Part shown: positions 1 to 9,176 of the stretch, piece after piece
Layout of the letters: each line of letters begins with the position of its first letter
Numbering within the stretch: position 1 is the stretch's first letter
Assembly (NCBI GenBank): GCA_031263585.1
Contig: JAISFN010000180.1
Span: forward strand, 16,431 to 80,430
Source: Prevotellaceae bacterium
GTDB taxonomy: Bacteria > Bacteroidota > Bacteroidia > Bacteroidales > UBA932
Reading direction: 5' to 3'
DNA: 64,000 nt
The notes under the pieces: generated by a model
What the model saw: the letters and a program-made list of their open reading frames with translations, nothing else
Databases searched by the model: none
What the model was told of the DNA's origin: nothing
Made by a program: the position numbers and the translations under genes

Positions 1-1308
1 TATACTTTGGCTTCATATTTTGGACAATTAAATTATAACTATCAAAATAAATATTATTTTGGAGCATCTGTACGTTATGATGGATCTTCGAAATTTGGGG
101 TATCTCATAGATGGGCGGCTTTTTGGAGCGTTAGCGCCGCATGGGATATTGCTAAAGAGGGATTTATGTCAAGTCTCCCTGTTTTTAACCAGTTAAAATT
201 AAGAACAAGTTACGGAACTTCAGGGAACTCGGATATTGGTTATTATAATTCATACGGGTTATATTCATACGGTTCGTATAATGGAAAGAATGCAAGTTAT
301 CCGTCGCAAGTTAGTAACCCTAACCTTACTTGGGAATCGCAAGCGATGTTTGATATAGGGATTGATTTTCAGTTATTAGATCGCCGTATAGGAGGTTCGA
401 TTGATTATTATAATCGCCAAACAAGCGATCTTCTTCTTGATGTTCCTTTATCTTATACTACAGGATTTTCATCTCAGATGAAAAATATAGGTAAGGTACA
501 AAATACAGGTATAGAGATATCAATAAATGCAGAACCTCTTCGCCTTAAAAATTTCGTTTGGAGGGTTGATGCAATTTGGTCGATGAATAGAAACAAAGTT
601 AAGGCTTTAACTGGCGCAGGTCCTGATGAGTATGTTACATATTTAACCTCTGGGGGTACTGAAACCCGTTATCGTATACGCGTTGGCGAAGATATGCAAC
701 AATATTGGTTAGTTCGTTACGCTGGAGTTAATCCTGCCGACGGAGCCCAGATGTGGTATGACAGAAATGGTGATATTGTATTTACACGTAGTTATGATAA
801 TCATGCAACAAATGGAATCGGATCTGCGGCACCCAAATGGCAAGGTAGCCTTACCAACACGTTCTCGGCATATGGTTTTGATTTGAGTGTTTTCCTCTTC
901 TTTAACTATGGTAATAAGGTATTTGATAATTCTTCTTATTTTACGCAACATGATGGTTCTAGATCAGATCAGAACGAACAAGTATCTCAAATGAACCGTT
1001 GGCAAAAACCTGGTGATATATCTGTTAATCCTAGGCGTCATACTGGGCAAAGTACGCAGGTATCTACTCGTTTCTTGTATGATGGTTCTTATATCCGTTT
1101 ACGTAATGCTACACTTGGCTATAATTTCCCAAAAAGTATTGTAGAAAAAATTAAATTAAGCAATTTAAGGGTATTTGTTCAAGCGCATAACTTATTTACA
1201 ATAACTAAATTCCCTGGGAATGACCCTGAGTATAGTTATACTGGCGAAAACTTTTACCAATATCCAGCAAGTAAAACATGGCTTGCCGGAATTGAGGTTA
1301 GATTTTAA
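1..1308 (+). CDS. SusC/RagA TonB-linked outer membrane protein, C-terminal part
   Basis: This is the C-terminal part of a SusC/RagA-type TonB-dependent transporter, an outer-membrane beta barrel that imports glycans or other large nutrients with a SusD lipoprotein. The reading frame is open from the first base, so the gene begins before the window; the TTG at base 7 is not a real start. The visible 436 residues are barrel strands rich in Tyr, Asn, Gly and Ser, with the family pattern 'SYGTSGNSDIG' and an end in '...GIEVRF' with terminal Phe, as expected for the last beta strand recognised by the BAM machinery. The N-terminal carboxypeptidase-like domain and plug lie outside. A SusD gene follows after 34 bases. 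The substrate cannot be told from this part. Confidence 0.95.
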   Translation, partial: YTLASYFGQLNYNYQNKYYFGASVRYDGSSKFGVSHRWAAFWSVSAAWDIAKEGFMSSLPVFNQLKLRTSYGTSGNSDIGYYNSYGLYSYGSYNGKNASYPSQVSNPNLTWESQAMFDIGIDFQLLDRRIGGSIDYYNRQTSDLLLDVPLSYTTGFSSQMKNIGKVQNTGIEISINAEPLRLKNFVWRVDAIWSMNRNKVKALTGAGPDEYVTYLTSGGTETRYRIRVGEDMQQYWLVRYAGVNPADGAQMWYDRNGDIVFTRSYDNHATNGIGSAAPKWQGSLTNTFSAYGFDLSVFLFFNYGNKVFDNSSYFTQHDGSRSDQNEQVSQMNRWQKPGDISVNPRRHTGQSTQVSTRFLYDGSYIRLRNATLGYNFPKSIVEKIKLSNLRVFVQAHNLFTITKFPGNDPEYSYTGENFYQYPASKTWLAGIEVRF

Positions 1309-1342
1309 TATAGTAGAATATTTATATTAATGTAAAAAAATA

Positions 1343-2845
1343 ATGAATATGAAAAAATATATAATTATACTGTTTTCTGCTATGCTTATTACATCATGTG
1401 GCAATGACTGGTTGGAACAGTATCCTCATTCATCCCTATCCGATGAACAAGCTATTCTGTCATTAAGAGATGCTCAAATAGCGGTAACAGGGATATACAA
1501 CGGAACTAAAGGCGCTGGTTTTTATGGGCGTGAAATATTTGTTGCTGCTGATGTTTGTAGCGAAGATGTTGTTTTGCGTACGGATAACTCAAACCGCTAT
1601 GTAGCTAATTATCGTTGGCAACTTCAGGCAGGTATAAGTAGTAGTATATGGACAACCGGATATACGGTAATTCATAGGGCTAACGAAGTTCTTAAACGTT
1701 TACCGGCATTGAACTTGGTTCCGGGAGAAACGGAAGAGCAACGTAATCAGCTTTTAGGAGAAGCATATTTTATGAGGGCTATGATACATTTTGAAATAAT
1801 TAAATTTTATGCACAGCCTTATAATTTTACAAATGATGCGAGCCATTTAGGAATTCCATATATGCTTGAACCTTCAAGAGAGAATGATGTTGCTCGTGAA
1901 ACCGTTAAAGTATGTTTTGATAACATCATTAAAGATGCTGAAGAAGCTTTGACATTAATGAATATAGATAAACAATCTGATCCGTATGCCGCTGGTAAAG
2001 ATGTGGTAAATGCATTTTTAGCAAGGCTTTATTTATATATGGCAGGGCCAAGTAACGGAGCTTACTATGCAAAAGCAAAAGACTATGCCGAAATTGTAAT
2101 TAATTCGGGTAGATATAGGTTAGCAACAGCTGCTGAATATGAAATTAAAGGAGGAGGAGTTGCAGGTAATCCTTACGTAAGCGAAATGTGGGGCCCTTCT
2201 TCAGGTTATTCTATGGAGTCTATTTTTACAATAGCTTATAAAGATGTATCAGGAGAAAGAAATCAGACTGATGCCTTGGGTCGAATTTATCTGGATAAGT
2301 CAAAGGCTTATGGAGATTTACTTTCAAGCGTTCAAATACAGGATCTTGTAGGTTATAATGATGAGAATAATAAAGATGTTCGTAAATCTATGTTATATAC
2401 TTATGATGGTAAGGTAGCTGTGCGTAAGTTTATGGGCGATGGCTCGGTAAGTTGGGATTTGTCTAATATTAACATATTTAGGATATCTGAAATGTACCTT
2501 ATAGCTGCCGAAGGTTGGGCTAAAGGAACAAGTAGAGATGAGGGCAAGGCTCTTGCCCATTTAAATTCATTGAGAACAAAAAGAGGACTCAGTGCTTTGA
2601 ACGACTTGATAGGAAGTAATTTAACAGACGAAATCTTACGCGAAAGGCGCAGGGAGCTTTGTTTTGAAGGACATGGCTTAATTGATCATAAAAGATTAAA
2701 TACATCAATTGTAAGAACAGCAGATCCTGTAAATCCTGAAAACCCAAATTTAGGCATGGTTTATCCTAATAATTTCTTTGCTCTTGGTATTCCTTCAGGC
2801 GAGTTAAATGTAAATAAACTTATAGTACAAAATCCTGGATATTAA
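1343..2845 (+). CDS. RagB/SusD family nutrient-binding outer membrane lipoprotein
   Basis: SusD-type lipoprotein that sits as a lid on the adjacent SusC barrel and binds the imported substrate at the cell surface. The 500-residue length is usual. Residues 1-19 form a lipoprotein signal with a lipobox 'LITSCG' (Cys19), followed by 'NDWLEQYP', typical of SusD N termini. The helical TPR-like core includes 'GEAYFMRAMIHFEIIKFYAQP' and the C-terminal part has 'ISEMYLIAAEGWAKG' and 'RERRRELCFEGHG', all hallmarks of the family. Two in-frame ATG codons lie 6 bases apart at the start; either is possible. It follows susC by 34 bases and precedes another lipoprotein gene by 33, so the three are probably cotranscribed. 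Confidence 0.96.
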   Translation: MNMKKYIIILFSAMLITSCGNDWLEQYPHSSLSDEQAILSLRDAQIAVTGIYNGTKGAGFYGREIFVAADVCSEDVVLRTDNSNRYVANYRWQLQAGISSSIWTTGYTVIHRANEVLKRLPALNLVPGETEEQRNQLLGEAYFMRAMIHFEIIKFYAQPYNFTNDASHLGIPYMLEPSRENDVARETVKVCFDNIIKDAEEALTLMNIDKQSDPYAAGKDVVNAFLARLYLYMAGPSNGAYYAKAKDYAEIVINSGRYRLATAAEYEIKGGGVAGNPYVSEMWGPSSGYSMESIFTIAYKDVSGERNQTDALGRIYLDKSKAYGDLLSSVQIQDLVGYNDENNKDVRKSMLYTYDGKVAVRKFMGDGSVSWDLSNINIFRISEMYLIAAEGWAKGTSRDEGKALAHLNSLRTKRGLSALNDLIGSNLTDEILRERRRELCFEGHGLIDHKRLNTSIVRTADPVNPENPNLGMVYPNNFFALGIPSGELNVNKLIVQNPGY

Positions 2846-2878
2846 AAATTTATTAAAAATTAATAAGGAGAATTTAAA

Positions 2879-3757
2879 ATGAAAAAATTTATTCTATATA
2901 TATTTGCAATAACTTTTATATCCGGCAGTTTCCTTTCTTGTGAGGATAAGTTGGAGTATGATGGCCCTGCTATGTGCAAATTTCCGGCAAATAATTCAGC
3001 TATATTTTTTGTTCAGGATAAACCTGATGCATCGTATGAAGTAACTATACAATTGGTTGGAACCCCTCAAAATAATGATGTAACACTGGGTATTGTTGCC
3101 GATGCCACAAGTACAGCCAAAGCAGGCGTTGATTATAATATGCCGGCTACAGTGGTTATTCCCAAAGGATCGAATTTGGGTACTTTTACTGTTACAGGTA
3201 TTTATAACGGTATTGCTGATGTTGACTCTAAAAAATTAGTGATAAAATTAGAGGGAAATTCAGAGATTAAAGCAACCACAACCGTAAATACTTATACGCT
3301 TACCATGCAGAAATATTGCCCATTTATCAAGAGTGATTTTATCGGTACGTGGTCAGTAGATGATGTTTCCGGTTATGATGGCCCTTATCCCACCTATAAT
3401 ATAGTAGTTAGTGAAGGACAAGGAGATACTCTTATAGTAACAGGGCTTTGGGGAGAAGTTATGCCGGTTAAAATAGTTTTAACAGAGCCTTCCGTTGCGG
3501 TATTTGCACTTTTTATTCCTAAACAAGATTATTTTTGGGCTGACGCTTATGGTCAGGCTTGGATTGAAGAATATAATACAGCCGGAACTTATGATCCTTG
3601 TGAAATGACTATCTCTACTAACTATAAAGTATATGTTAATGCAGGATATTATGACCAAGTAACTTCAAGTAAGTGGAAAAAAGTATCAACAAGTACAGAG
3701 CCAGTACAGTTATCGGTAATTAAGAAGAGAGGATTTTCTAGTAAACCTTTAATGTAA
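2879..3757 (+). CDS. SusE/F-position surface lipoprotein with Calx-beta-like domain
   Basis: Predicted exported lipoprotein of 292 residues: signal residues 1-20 and lipobox 'FLSCED' with Cys21. Residues about 25-145 resemble the beta-sandwich (DUF4843/Calx-beta-like) domains often seen in the third gene of SusC/D loci: 'GVDYNMPATVVIPKGS...GTFTV' is the typical core. The second half (about 150-280) is a separate beta-rich domain, with no enzyme motif seen. The position directly after susD, an upstream AAGGAG-like stretch and a strong terminator 40 bases downstream argue that it closes the operon. By analogy with SusE/SusF it may bind substrate at the surface, but this is inference from position only. 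Confidence 0.75.
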   Translation: MKKFILYIFAITFISGSFLSCEDKLEYDGPAMCKFPANNSAIFFVQDKPDASYEVTIQLVGTPQNNDVTLGIVADATSTAKAGVDYNMPATVVIPKGSNLGTFTVTGIYNGIADVDSKKLVIKLEGNSEIKATTTVNTYTLTMQKYCPFIKSDFIGTWSVDDVSGYDGPYPTYNIVVSEGQGDTLIVTGLWGEVMPVKIVLTEPSVAVFALFIPKQDYFWADAYGQAWIEEYNTAGTYDPCEMTISTNYKVYVNAGYYDQVTSSKWKKVSTSTEPVQLSVIKKRGFSSKPLM

Positions 3758-3796
3758 AGTTAGTTTATCAACTTAACATTGTATGGGTAATATTAT

Positions 3797-3827
3797 AAAA
3801 CCGGAGAGATTTATCTCCGGTTTTTTT
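3797..3827 (+). terminator. Rho-independent terminator of the SusCD operon
   Basis: Perfect 11-bp stem AAAACCGGAGA / TCTCCGGTTTT around a short loop, followed by a run of T. It lies 40 bases after the stop of the lipoprotein gene and just before the prfB promoter. Confidence 0.9.
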
Positions 3828-3845
3828 ATGCAAATTTATTTTATG

Positions 3846-3853
3846 TATTTTTG
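3846..3853 (+). promoter_or_regulatory. -7 box of the prfB promoter
   Basis: TATTTTTG fits the Bacteroidetes -7 consensus TAnnTTTG. It lies 18 bases before the prfB ATG, which predicts a very short leader. No clear -33 element was identified. Confidence 0.5.
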
Positions 3854-3871
3854 TAAGAAATTTTTACAAAA

Positions 3872-4955
3872 ATGATAAATATTGAAAATATCAAAGACTT
3901 GGATGAACGGAAGCTGGCTCTGAGGAGGTATCTTTGACATTGACGGCAAGCAGATACAATTTGAAGAAGAGCAACAGCGAACACAATCTCCCGATTTTTG
4001 GAACGATCCTAAAACCGCCGAAGAACAATTAAAAAAACTTTCGTCGTTAAAATTTTGGATTACCGCCTGTGTTGAAATCGAAAAGCAACTTGACGACTTA
4101 AAAGTCCTTTTTGATTTTATAAAAGAAGGCGAAGCTACGGAACAGGAAGTTGATGAACAATATACAAAAATATTGAACCTTGTTGAAAATCTCGAAATGC
4201 GTAATATGCTACGTAATGAAGGGGATAAATTGGGTGCAATTATGAAAATTAATTCGGGGGCAGGAGGCACCGAAAGCGACGATTGGGCCAATATGTTGTT
4301 TCGCATGTATTTACGATGGGGTGAGCGGAACGGTTATAAAACCCGTATACTTAACGTTCAAGATGGGGATGAGGCCGGAATCAGTTCGGCAATCATCGAA
4401 TTTGACGGCGAGTATGCTTATGGTTATTTAAAATCGGAAAATGGCGTGCATCGCTTAGTGCGCCCTTCGCCTTTTAACGCCAATAATAAACGAATGACAT
4501 CGTTTGCTTCGGTATTTGTATCGCCGGCTGTAGATGATTCAATTGAAATTGTGATAAATCCGACCGATTTGGAATGGGATACATTCCGGTCGAGCGGCGC
4601 TGGCGGGCAAAATGTGAATAAAGTAGAAACCGGTGTCCGCGTACGCCATACCCCAACAGGTTTTGTAGTGGAAAATACCGAAACCCGTTCGCAGTTCGAT
4701 AACCGCCGAAATGCCTTGCGCATATTAAAGTCGCACTTATATGAATTGGAATTACAAAAGCGTAGGGAAATACAGGCGGAGTTGGAGGGGCAAAAAAAGA
4801 AAATAGAGTGGGGGTCTCAAATCCGGAGCTATGTATTGGATGACCGCAGGGTTAAAGATCACCGGACAAATTACCAAACATCGGATACACAAGCCGTACT
4901 TGACGGTGATTTAAACGATTTTATGAAAGCTTATTTAATGGAATTCGGAGAGTAA
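3872..4955 (+). CDS. prfB: Peptide chain release factor 2 (programmed +1 frameshift)
   Basis: Release factor 2, which reads UGA and UAA stop codons and triggers peptide release on the ribosome. The gene is split between two frames: 21 codons from ATG 3872 (MINIENIKDLDERKLALRRYL) end at an in-frame TGA at 3935-3937, and the main frame resumes at GAC 3936. Joined, the protein has 360 residues, normal for RF2. The main part carries the SPF anticodon-like tripeptide (about residues 199-201, 'RPSPF') and the catalytic GGQ (about 244-246, 'SSGAGGQNVNK'). The ATG at 4173 is an internal Met, not the start. The gene stands alone between a terminator and trmB. Confidence 0.96.
3923..3938 (+). promoter_or_regulatory. 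RF2 autoregulatory +1 frameshift site
   Basis: AGGAGG, a 3-base spacer, then CTT TGA C. The internal Shine-Dalgarno-like hexamer, the slippery CTT and the weak stop context TGAC match the known prfB recoding signal: when RF2 is scarce the ribosome pauses at TGA and slips forward one base. Confidence 0.95.
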
Positions 4956-5257
4956 TAAGGCTTTATGTCTCAATTTGTAAATAAGCGCATAAACATATAA
5001 ACACAATGGATACGGAGTCCCTGGCATGTATGACAATGTTTGCGCTGATAGGATTTATTTGATTTCATCAGGAAAACTATCTATGAAATTTTATAAATTC
5101 ATTTATGTAAGTTATTGTGTTATAATATCTTTTAAAAATTTTAAAAATCTATATGTCCTTTTCTCCATAGCGAGTCAAATTTCAATTGGAATTTATGTTT
5201 GGGAATTCACCGCAGGTAGTTTCTTTTTGTCGAAAGAAAAAATGAGGAGTAAATAAG
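4956..5257 (+). other. Gap between prfB and trmB
   Basis: 302 bases, AT-rich. A 76-codon open frame (5026-5256) runs through most of it, but its composition looks like translated intergenic DNA and no family is recognised, so no gene is called. No terminator hairpin for prfB is evident. Confidence 0.4.
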
Positions 5258-5974
5258 GTGGGAAAAGATAAATTAAGGCGTTTTGCCGAAAACGAAATAC
5301 TGGAGCGGATGTTTCAACCCCGGTTTGAGGAGGTATTTAATGCCGATTATAAACTAAAAGGACTGTGGAACACCGAAGTATTCAAAAACACCAATCCGAT
5401 TGTTCTGGAGTTAGGTTGTGGGCATGGAGAATATACTGTGGAGTTATCACAAAAATACCCCAATAAAAATTATATAGGGGTGGATATAAAAGGCGCCCGC
5501 ATGTGGAAAGGCGCCAAGGCAATTAATATGGAAAACGTGCTTAACGCGGCCTTTTTACGTACCCGTATCGAGCTTATTACCTCATGCTTCGGCCATGGTG
5601 AAATAAGCGAAATATGGATTACTTTCCCCGACCCTCAGCGTAAATTGCACCGAACTATGAAACGGCTCACATCATCGCCGTTTTTAACCCGCTACCGTAC
5701 ATTTCTTAAGCCCGATGGCATTATCCATTTAAAAACCGACAGCCGCTTCCTGTACGAGTATACAAAAGCCTTGCTTACCGAAAATAACTTGAAAATAAAT
5801 CTTGCCGGAACCGACATTTATAGCAGAGATATTCCTAACCCGGAATTGTCCATTAAAACTCATTACGAGAAACAATATTTATCGCAAGGTATACCTATAA
5901 CTTATTTACAGTTTAAAATTGGTGGAAACGAAACCATTAAAGAACCCGAGCAATTCGACCTTGAACTTTTTTGA
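5258..5974 (+). CDS. trmB: tRNA (guanine-N7)-methyltransferase
   Basis: Class I SAM-dependent enzyme that makes m7G46 in tRNA variable loops. 238 residues, normal for TrmB. The SAM-binding motif 'VLELGCGHGEYTVELSQKYP' is near residues 48-67, followed by 'NYIGVDIKGARMWKGAKA' and the family signature 'EIWITFPDPQRKLHRTMKRL' near 124-143. The start is a GTG preceded by AATAAG; no better ATG exists upstream because 'MGKDKLRRFAENE' is a typical TrmB N terminus. The gene overlaps the following alkyltransferase-like gene, so the two are probably translated together. Confidence 0.93.
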   Translation: MGKDKLRRFAENEILERMFQPRFEEVFNADYKLKGLWNTEVFKNTNPIVLELGCGHGEYTVELSQKYPNKNYIGVDIKGARMWKGAKAINMENVLNAAFLRTRIELITSCFGHGEISEIWITFPDPQRKLHRTMKRLTSSPFLTRYRTFLKPDGIIHLKTDSRFLYEYTKALLTENNLKINLAGTDIYSRDIPNPELSIKTHYEKQYLSQGIPITYLQFKIGGNETIKEPEQFDLELF

Positions 5975-6287
5975 ACAGGTGTACGACATTGTTCGCCTTA
6001 TCCCATACGGCCGGGTTACAAGCTACGGGGCTATTGCCCGTGCATTGGGTTCGGCGCAATCGTCGCGCATGGTGGGCTGGGCTATGAATGCGTCTCACAG
6101 CGCTGATGTGCCGGCACACAGGGTTGTAAATCACTGCGGTTTGCTTACCGGTAAACGCCATTTCGCCTCGTCCGACATCATGCAGCAATTATTAGAAGAA
6201 GAGGGTATAACGATAAATAATGATAAAGTGATGGATTTTAAACTGTTATTCTGGGATCCTATAATTGAACTCGAAAAGCTTTTGTAA
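5919..6287 (+). CDS. Alkyltransferase-like (MGMT/Ogt-fold) DNA-binding protein
   Basis: Small member of the O6-alkylguanine-DNA alkyltransferase DNA-binding-domain family. It carries 'VYDIVRLIPYGRVTSYGAIARALG', 'SSRMVGWAMNAS' (with the Arg finger) and 'VPAHRVVNHCGLLTGKRHF'. The active-site motif PCHRV of true alkyltransferases is PAHRV here, so the acceptor Cys is Ala. Such alkyltransferase-like (Atl) proteins bind alkylated guanine without repairing it and hand the lesion to nucleotide excision repair. The first start is a TTG 56 bases inside trmB; GTG 5922 or TTG 5961 would give a more typical length near 110 residues. No ATG suits. Overlap with trmB suggests translational coupling. Confidence 0.85.
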   Translation: MVETKPLKNPSNSTLNFFEQVYDIVRLIPYGRVTSYGAIARALGSAQSSRMVGWAMNASHSADVPAHRVVNHCGLLTGKRHFASSDIMQQLLEEEGITINNDKVMDFKLLFWDPIIELEKLL

Positions 6288-6291
6288 GCTG

Positions 6292-6860
6292 AATTTTGTT
6301 TCAGTTCAAAAGTCCGGTACATGAAACATATACGTAATGTTGATGCATCCATATTTTCAAATAGCCCAGATAGTTCTTTGACAAATACCTGCTGTTTATA
6401 TATATCATTAACAGGGCACTTTATTTGTTTTTTTGCAGGTAATGCCAATACGATTCAATAAATCCACAACCCATTCCGGAGTATAGTCTACGCTAAAGGA
6501 TTTCTTTATCCAGCAGGCAACAGCCTTCGGATCCGTATAAATATGGATTTTGAATTCCTTGTGCAACCGGCTTATCTGATAACTCGAAAGCATGCCCCAA
6601 TATCCCTTAGGACGGTTCTCTGAAAATAAATATAAGCCTTCATTTATATATGCATTCTAATAGCGCGGTATACAGTAGAAATGCCTATTCTCAAGCAGTT
6701 GGATATGAACTCCGCTGAACAGCCTTTGGACAAATCGATATGCTCGTCACTTTTACATATTCCTTTCCTTTTACATTGCGTTGGTAGCGACGTAATGTTT
6801 CTAATTCGCTGGTAAAAATTTCATATCTCTTTGGACAAAGGTCTATTTTTATCTCTTTTT
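6292..6860 (-). pseudogene. IS630-type transposase remnant
   Basis: Decayed transposase on the minus strand, readable only by switching frames. From 6850 downward one reads 'ELETLRRYQRNVKGKEYVKVT', then a helix-turn-helix 'IDLSKGCSAEFISNCLRIGI' followed by STVYRAIRM, then (6593-6408) a winged-helix segment 'YTDPKAVACWIKKSFSVDYT', then 'YKQQVFVKELSGLFENMDAS'. This order (HTH, winged helix, lead-in to the DDE domain) is that of IS630-family transposases. The catalytic DDE domain is missing or unrecognisable. It ends immediately after the alkyltransferase-like gene, whose 3' flank it has probably replaced. Confidence 0.65.
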
Positions 6861-6888
6861 TCGCAAATCTATTAATCTTGAGTTTAAT

Positions 6889-7157
6889 AGATTTTAATAC
6901 CTAAAGCACATTTATAGTAAAGGTTATTCGGTGGATCCTGTCCGTTGGCAATGGCCTTCGGTATGGGTACAATACCCTGGTGTTTATTGTAACATAAGGC
7001 CACAAATACATGGATAGTACGGATGATTGTATAGTAACTTGTAAGCTGCTTCGGCATATCGTCTTCCTTTTTCGGCAAATGAAGATGTATCAACAGGTTG
7101 CCTATTACATGCCAGGCAGGTAAAAAGATTTATAATTGCAAACAGGTAATGAAACAT
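6889..7157 (-). pseudogene. Frameshifted N-terminal fragment of a conserved lipoprotein
   Basis: Two overlapping minus frames together give a lipoprotein start 'MFHYLFAIINLFTCLACNRQ' (lipobox LACN), then after a frame change 'SYYTIIRTIHVFVALCYNKH' and 'QGIVPIPKAIANGQDPPNNL' followed by YYKCALGIK. From memory this resembles a Bacteroidetes family with the pattern FVALCDN..QGIVP.P..LGNGQDP.NNLYWG; the function is not known to me. No downstream continuation is seen, so it is a 5' fragment. Confidence 0.4.
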
Positions 7158-7200
7158 CAGATATATTATATTGGACAATGTGTTAAAGATAAAAGACTTG

Positions 7201-7300
7201 ATCAATTTGCAGATTAGAATGTGAGAATTATTTTCAAATTCATTTAATTAAAAAATCGCACATCCAATTAAAAAAGTCGTGCGCCTTGATACGTGAACTA
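7201..7300 (-). repeat. Dispersed intergenic repeat family R1, copy A
   Basis: Read on the minus strand this segment contains TTTTTTAATTGGATGTGCGA, then TTTTTAATTAAATGAATTTG and AAAATAATTCTCACATT, nearly the same as plus-strand DNA at 55986-56100 and partly 58079-58225. It lies just downstream of the permease gene end. Confidence 0.7.
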
Positions 7301-7331
7301 TTGTTATATCTTTAAATCTATATAAACTCTA

Positions 7332-8597
7332 TTATTTTGAATTAATGGCAACAACAGGGTCGAGGCGGGACGCTATTACGGCAGGGATAATACCCGAAAC
7401 AATACCTACTATTGCCGAAATGCTCAATCCCAGTAAAACATTACCTAAAGTAAGCGTTATAGCAAACGAACTTTGTGAACTTATCAAGGCTGTTCCTCCC
7501 CAAATGAGCAGCAAGCCCAAAATACCCCCCATAACGGCCAAAAAAGCCGATTCGAAAAGAAACTGGGTAAGAATGAAGTAATTTTTGGCTCCCAGCGCTT
7601 TTTGTATACCAATAATATGCGTTCGTTCCTTAACCGATACGAACATAATGTTGGCAATGCCAAACCCTCCGACAATAATCGAAAACAAGCCGATTATCCA
7701 GCCTACGGCATTTATGGTTCCAAAAATCTGATCGGCAACCTGGGTTATTATGCTCATCTCGTTCAAGGCAAAATTATCTTCCTGTATCGGTTTTAACCTA
7801 CGGTACGCCCGTAACAACCGCCTGGCCTCATCGCCCATTTCATCAATACTGACACCCTGTTTGGCTTTAATCATTATGTCGGGCCAAGTATTTCTTATAT
7901 TTACTATTGACTTTGCAAACTGAAAAGGCACCATAATATCGCCATCCAGGTCATTTATACTTACCATGTTATCACCTTCGTATTCTAGTACGCCAATAAC
8001 GCGTAACGTATGTCCGCCGGCTTTAATATCTTTCCCGATAGGCGATTCCTCTCCAAAAAGTTCTTTAGCAACGGTAGCGCCTATTATTGTTACATTTTTA
8101 CCGCTTTGCGATTCGGTTGGCGAAAAATAACGCCCTTCGGCAATTTTAGGGGGCATTATTTTATCATAATCATGGGTTATTGCAAAAAGGTAAGAATTCG
8201 ACGCTATTTTGGATTTATATTTGACCTCGCGCGAAAAATACGATGTAAATACAACGGCCAATATTGTTCGCGCATTTTGAGCGAGATAGGCGTATTCTTC
8301 GTATTTAAAATCGGGGCGTTGTCGGTATTTCCACCACGGATAATTGGGGTCGTTAGACCAAGGAAATTTTTGAATGTATATAATGTCGGTACCCAATTCC
8401 AAAAAGCTATCCGAGATATTCCTTTGCAGCGAGTCAATTACTGTAAACATGGATATAATGGCAAAAATACCGATGGTAACCCCCAAAAGAGATAGGAATG
8501 TCCGCATTTTATTCGCAACAATCGAACTGAGCGAAAAAACCAGACTCTCGCGAATAAGCCGGATAAATATTATGATACTTTTTATATACCTAATCAT
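7332..8597 (-). CDS. MacB/FtsX-type ABC transporter permease
   Basis: 421-residue inner-membrane permease of the MacB/LolC/FtsX superfamily. An N-terminal membrane helix (about 33-55, 'TFLSLLGVTIGIFAIISMFTV') is followed by a periplasmic MacB core domain (about 56-285) and three C-terminal helices of the FtsX domain ('GLFSIIVGGFGIANIMFVSV', 'ERTHIIGIQKALGA' loop, 'GIVSGIIPAVIASRLDPVVA'). Such proteins work with a separate ATPase and use mechanotransmission to move peptides, lipoproteins or antibiotics. No ATPase or membrane-fusion gene is adjacent, so the partner must be elsewhere. The start ATG 8597 gives 'MIRYIKSIIIFIRLIRESLV', typical of the family. Confidence 0.92.
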   Translation of the reverse strand: MIRYIKSIIIFIRLIRESLVFSLSSIVANKMRTFLSLLGVTIGIFAIISMFTVIDSLQRNISDSFLELGTDIIYIQKFPWSNDPNYPWWKYRQRPDFKYEEYAYLAQNARTILAVVFTSYFSREVKYKSKIASNSYLFAITHDYDKIMPPKIAEGRYFSPTESQSGKNVTIIGATVAKELFGEESPIGKDIKAGGHTLRVIGVLEYEGDNMVSINDLDGDIMVPFQFAKSIVNIRNTWPDIMIKAKQGVSIDEMGDEARRLLRAYRRLKPIQEDNFALNEMSIITQVADQIFGTINAVGWIIGLFSIIVGGFGIANIMFVSVKERTHIIGIQKALGAKNYFILTQFLFESAFLAVMGGILGLLLIWGGTALISSQSSFAITLTLGNVLLGLSISAIVGIVSGIIPAVIASRLDPVVAINSK

Positions 8598-9176
8598 TGC
8601 CGAAAATGAAAGTGCAAGTTAACGTTTTTTCCGTTTGGCGCCAATCTAATATAAAATTTTACAAAGCAAAAATACAACGGTTTTACTATGTGCTTATAAA
8701 TGAGTAAAAATGAATAACAAAAAAGATACACACTACAATTAACCAGATAAATTTGCAGGGCAAACGCATGAAAAAACAATCAGATATTAAATTGTTGATA
8801 TATAGTAATATAATTCTAATTATTGATGTGAAAATGAAAAATATTAGATTATCTGCAGCGAGCTCGCATAGCTCGGTTGCTTTGGGTAAACTTATATCTT
8901 TGCATCTGTTTTTGGATATCCGGTTTAATGTGTTGTTAATACTGAACCGTTATCAAATTGTTGTGCTGAGCAAAGCATCTTTATTCGAGATACTTCACTT
9001 CGTTCAGAACCGAGCTATGCGAGCTCGCCGAAGGCAATGACAATATGATAAGGGTTTGGTATGAGTAATCGGAACAGTTTGCTGTTGCATTTGTAATAAT
9101 GGCAAAATGTTTATTTAGCGCCAAATAATATGATTTTTAATTTTCAATACTTTACATCCGGTTATACTATATAAAT
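8598..9176 (+). other. Gap between permease and MFS genes, repeat-bearing
   Basis: 579 bases without a believable gene. The 95-codon frame at 8753-9040 lies inside repeat R2 and is rejected. After the repeat come TATCTTTG (about 8895-8902, a possible -7 box) and a small palindromic motif GAGCT-ATGCG-AGCTC near 9011. No terminator with a T run was seen. Confidence 0.4.
8761..8895 (-). repeat. Dispersed intergenic repeat family R2, copy 1
   Basis: The reverse complement of this stretch matches 41030-41170 almost base for base in several blocks, e.g. GCATGAAAAAACAATCA (plus strand here) against TGATTGTTTTTTCATGC there, and the CTGTAGTGAGTTTGC / CTGCAGCGAGCTCGC block. A third copy lies at 34534-34690. 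Confidence 0.8.

Noticed and set aside
3872..4172. prfB as a frameshifted pseudogene
   Set aside because: The single shift lies exactly at the known programmed RF2 recoding site.
5026..5256. 76-codon open frame before trmB
   Set aside because: No recognisable family, no promoter or RBS, composition like translated intergenic DNA.
8010..8495. 161-codon plus-strand frame
   Set aside because: Shadow of the MacB-like permease on the other strand.
8753..9040. 95-codon open frame
   Set aside because: It lies in dispersed repeat R2, whose other copies do not keep the frame open.
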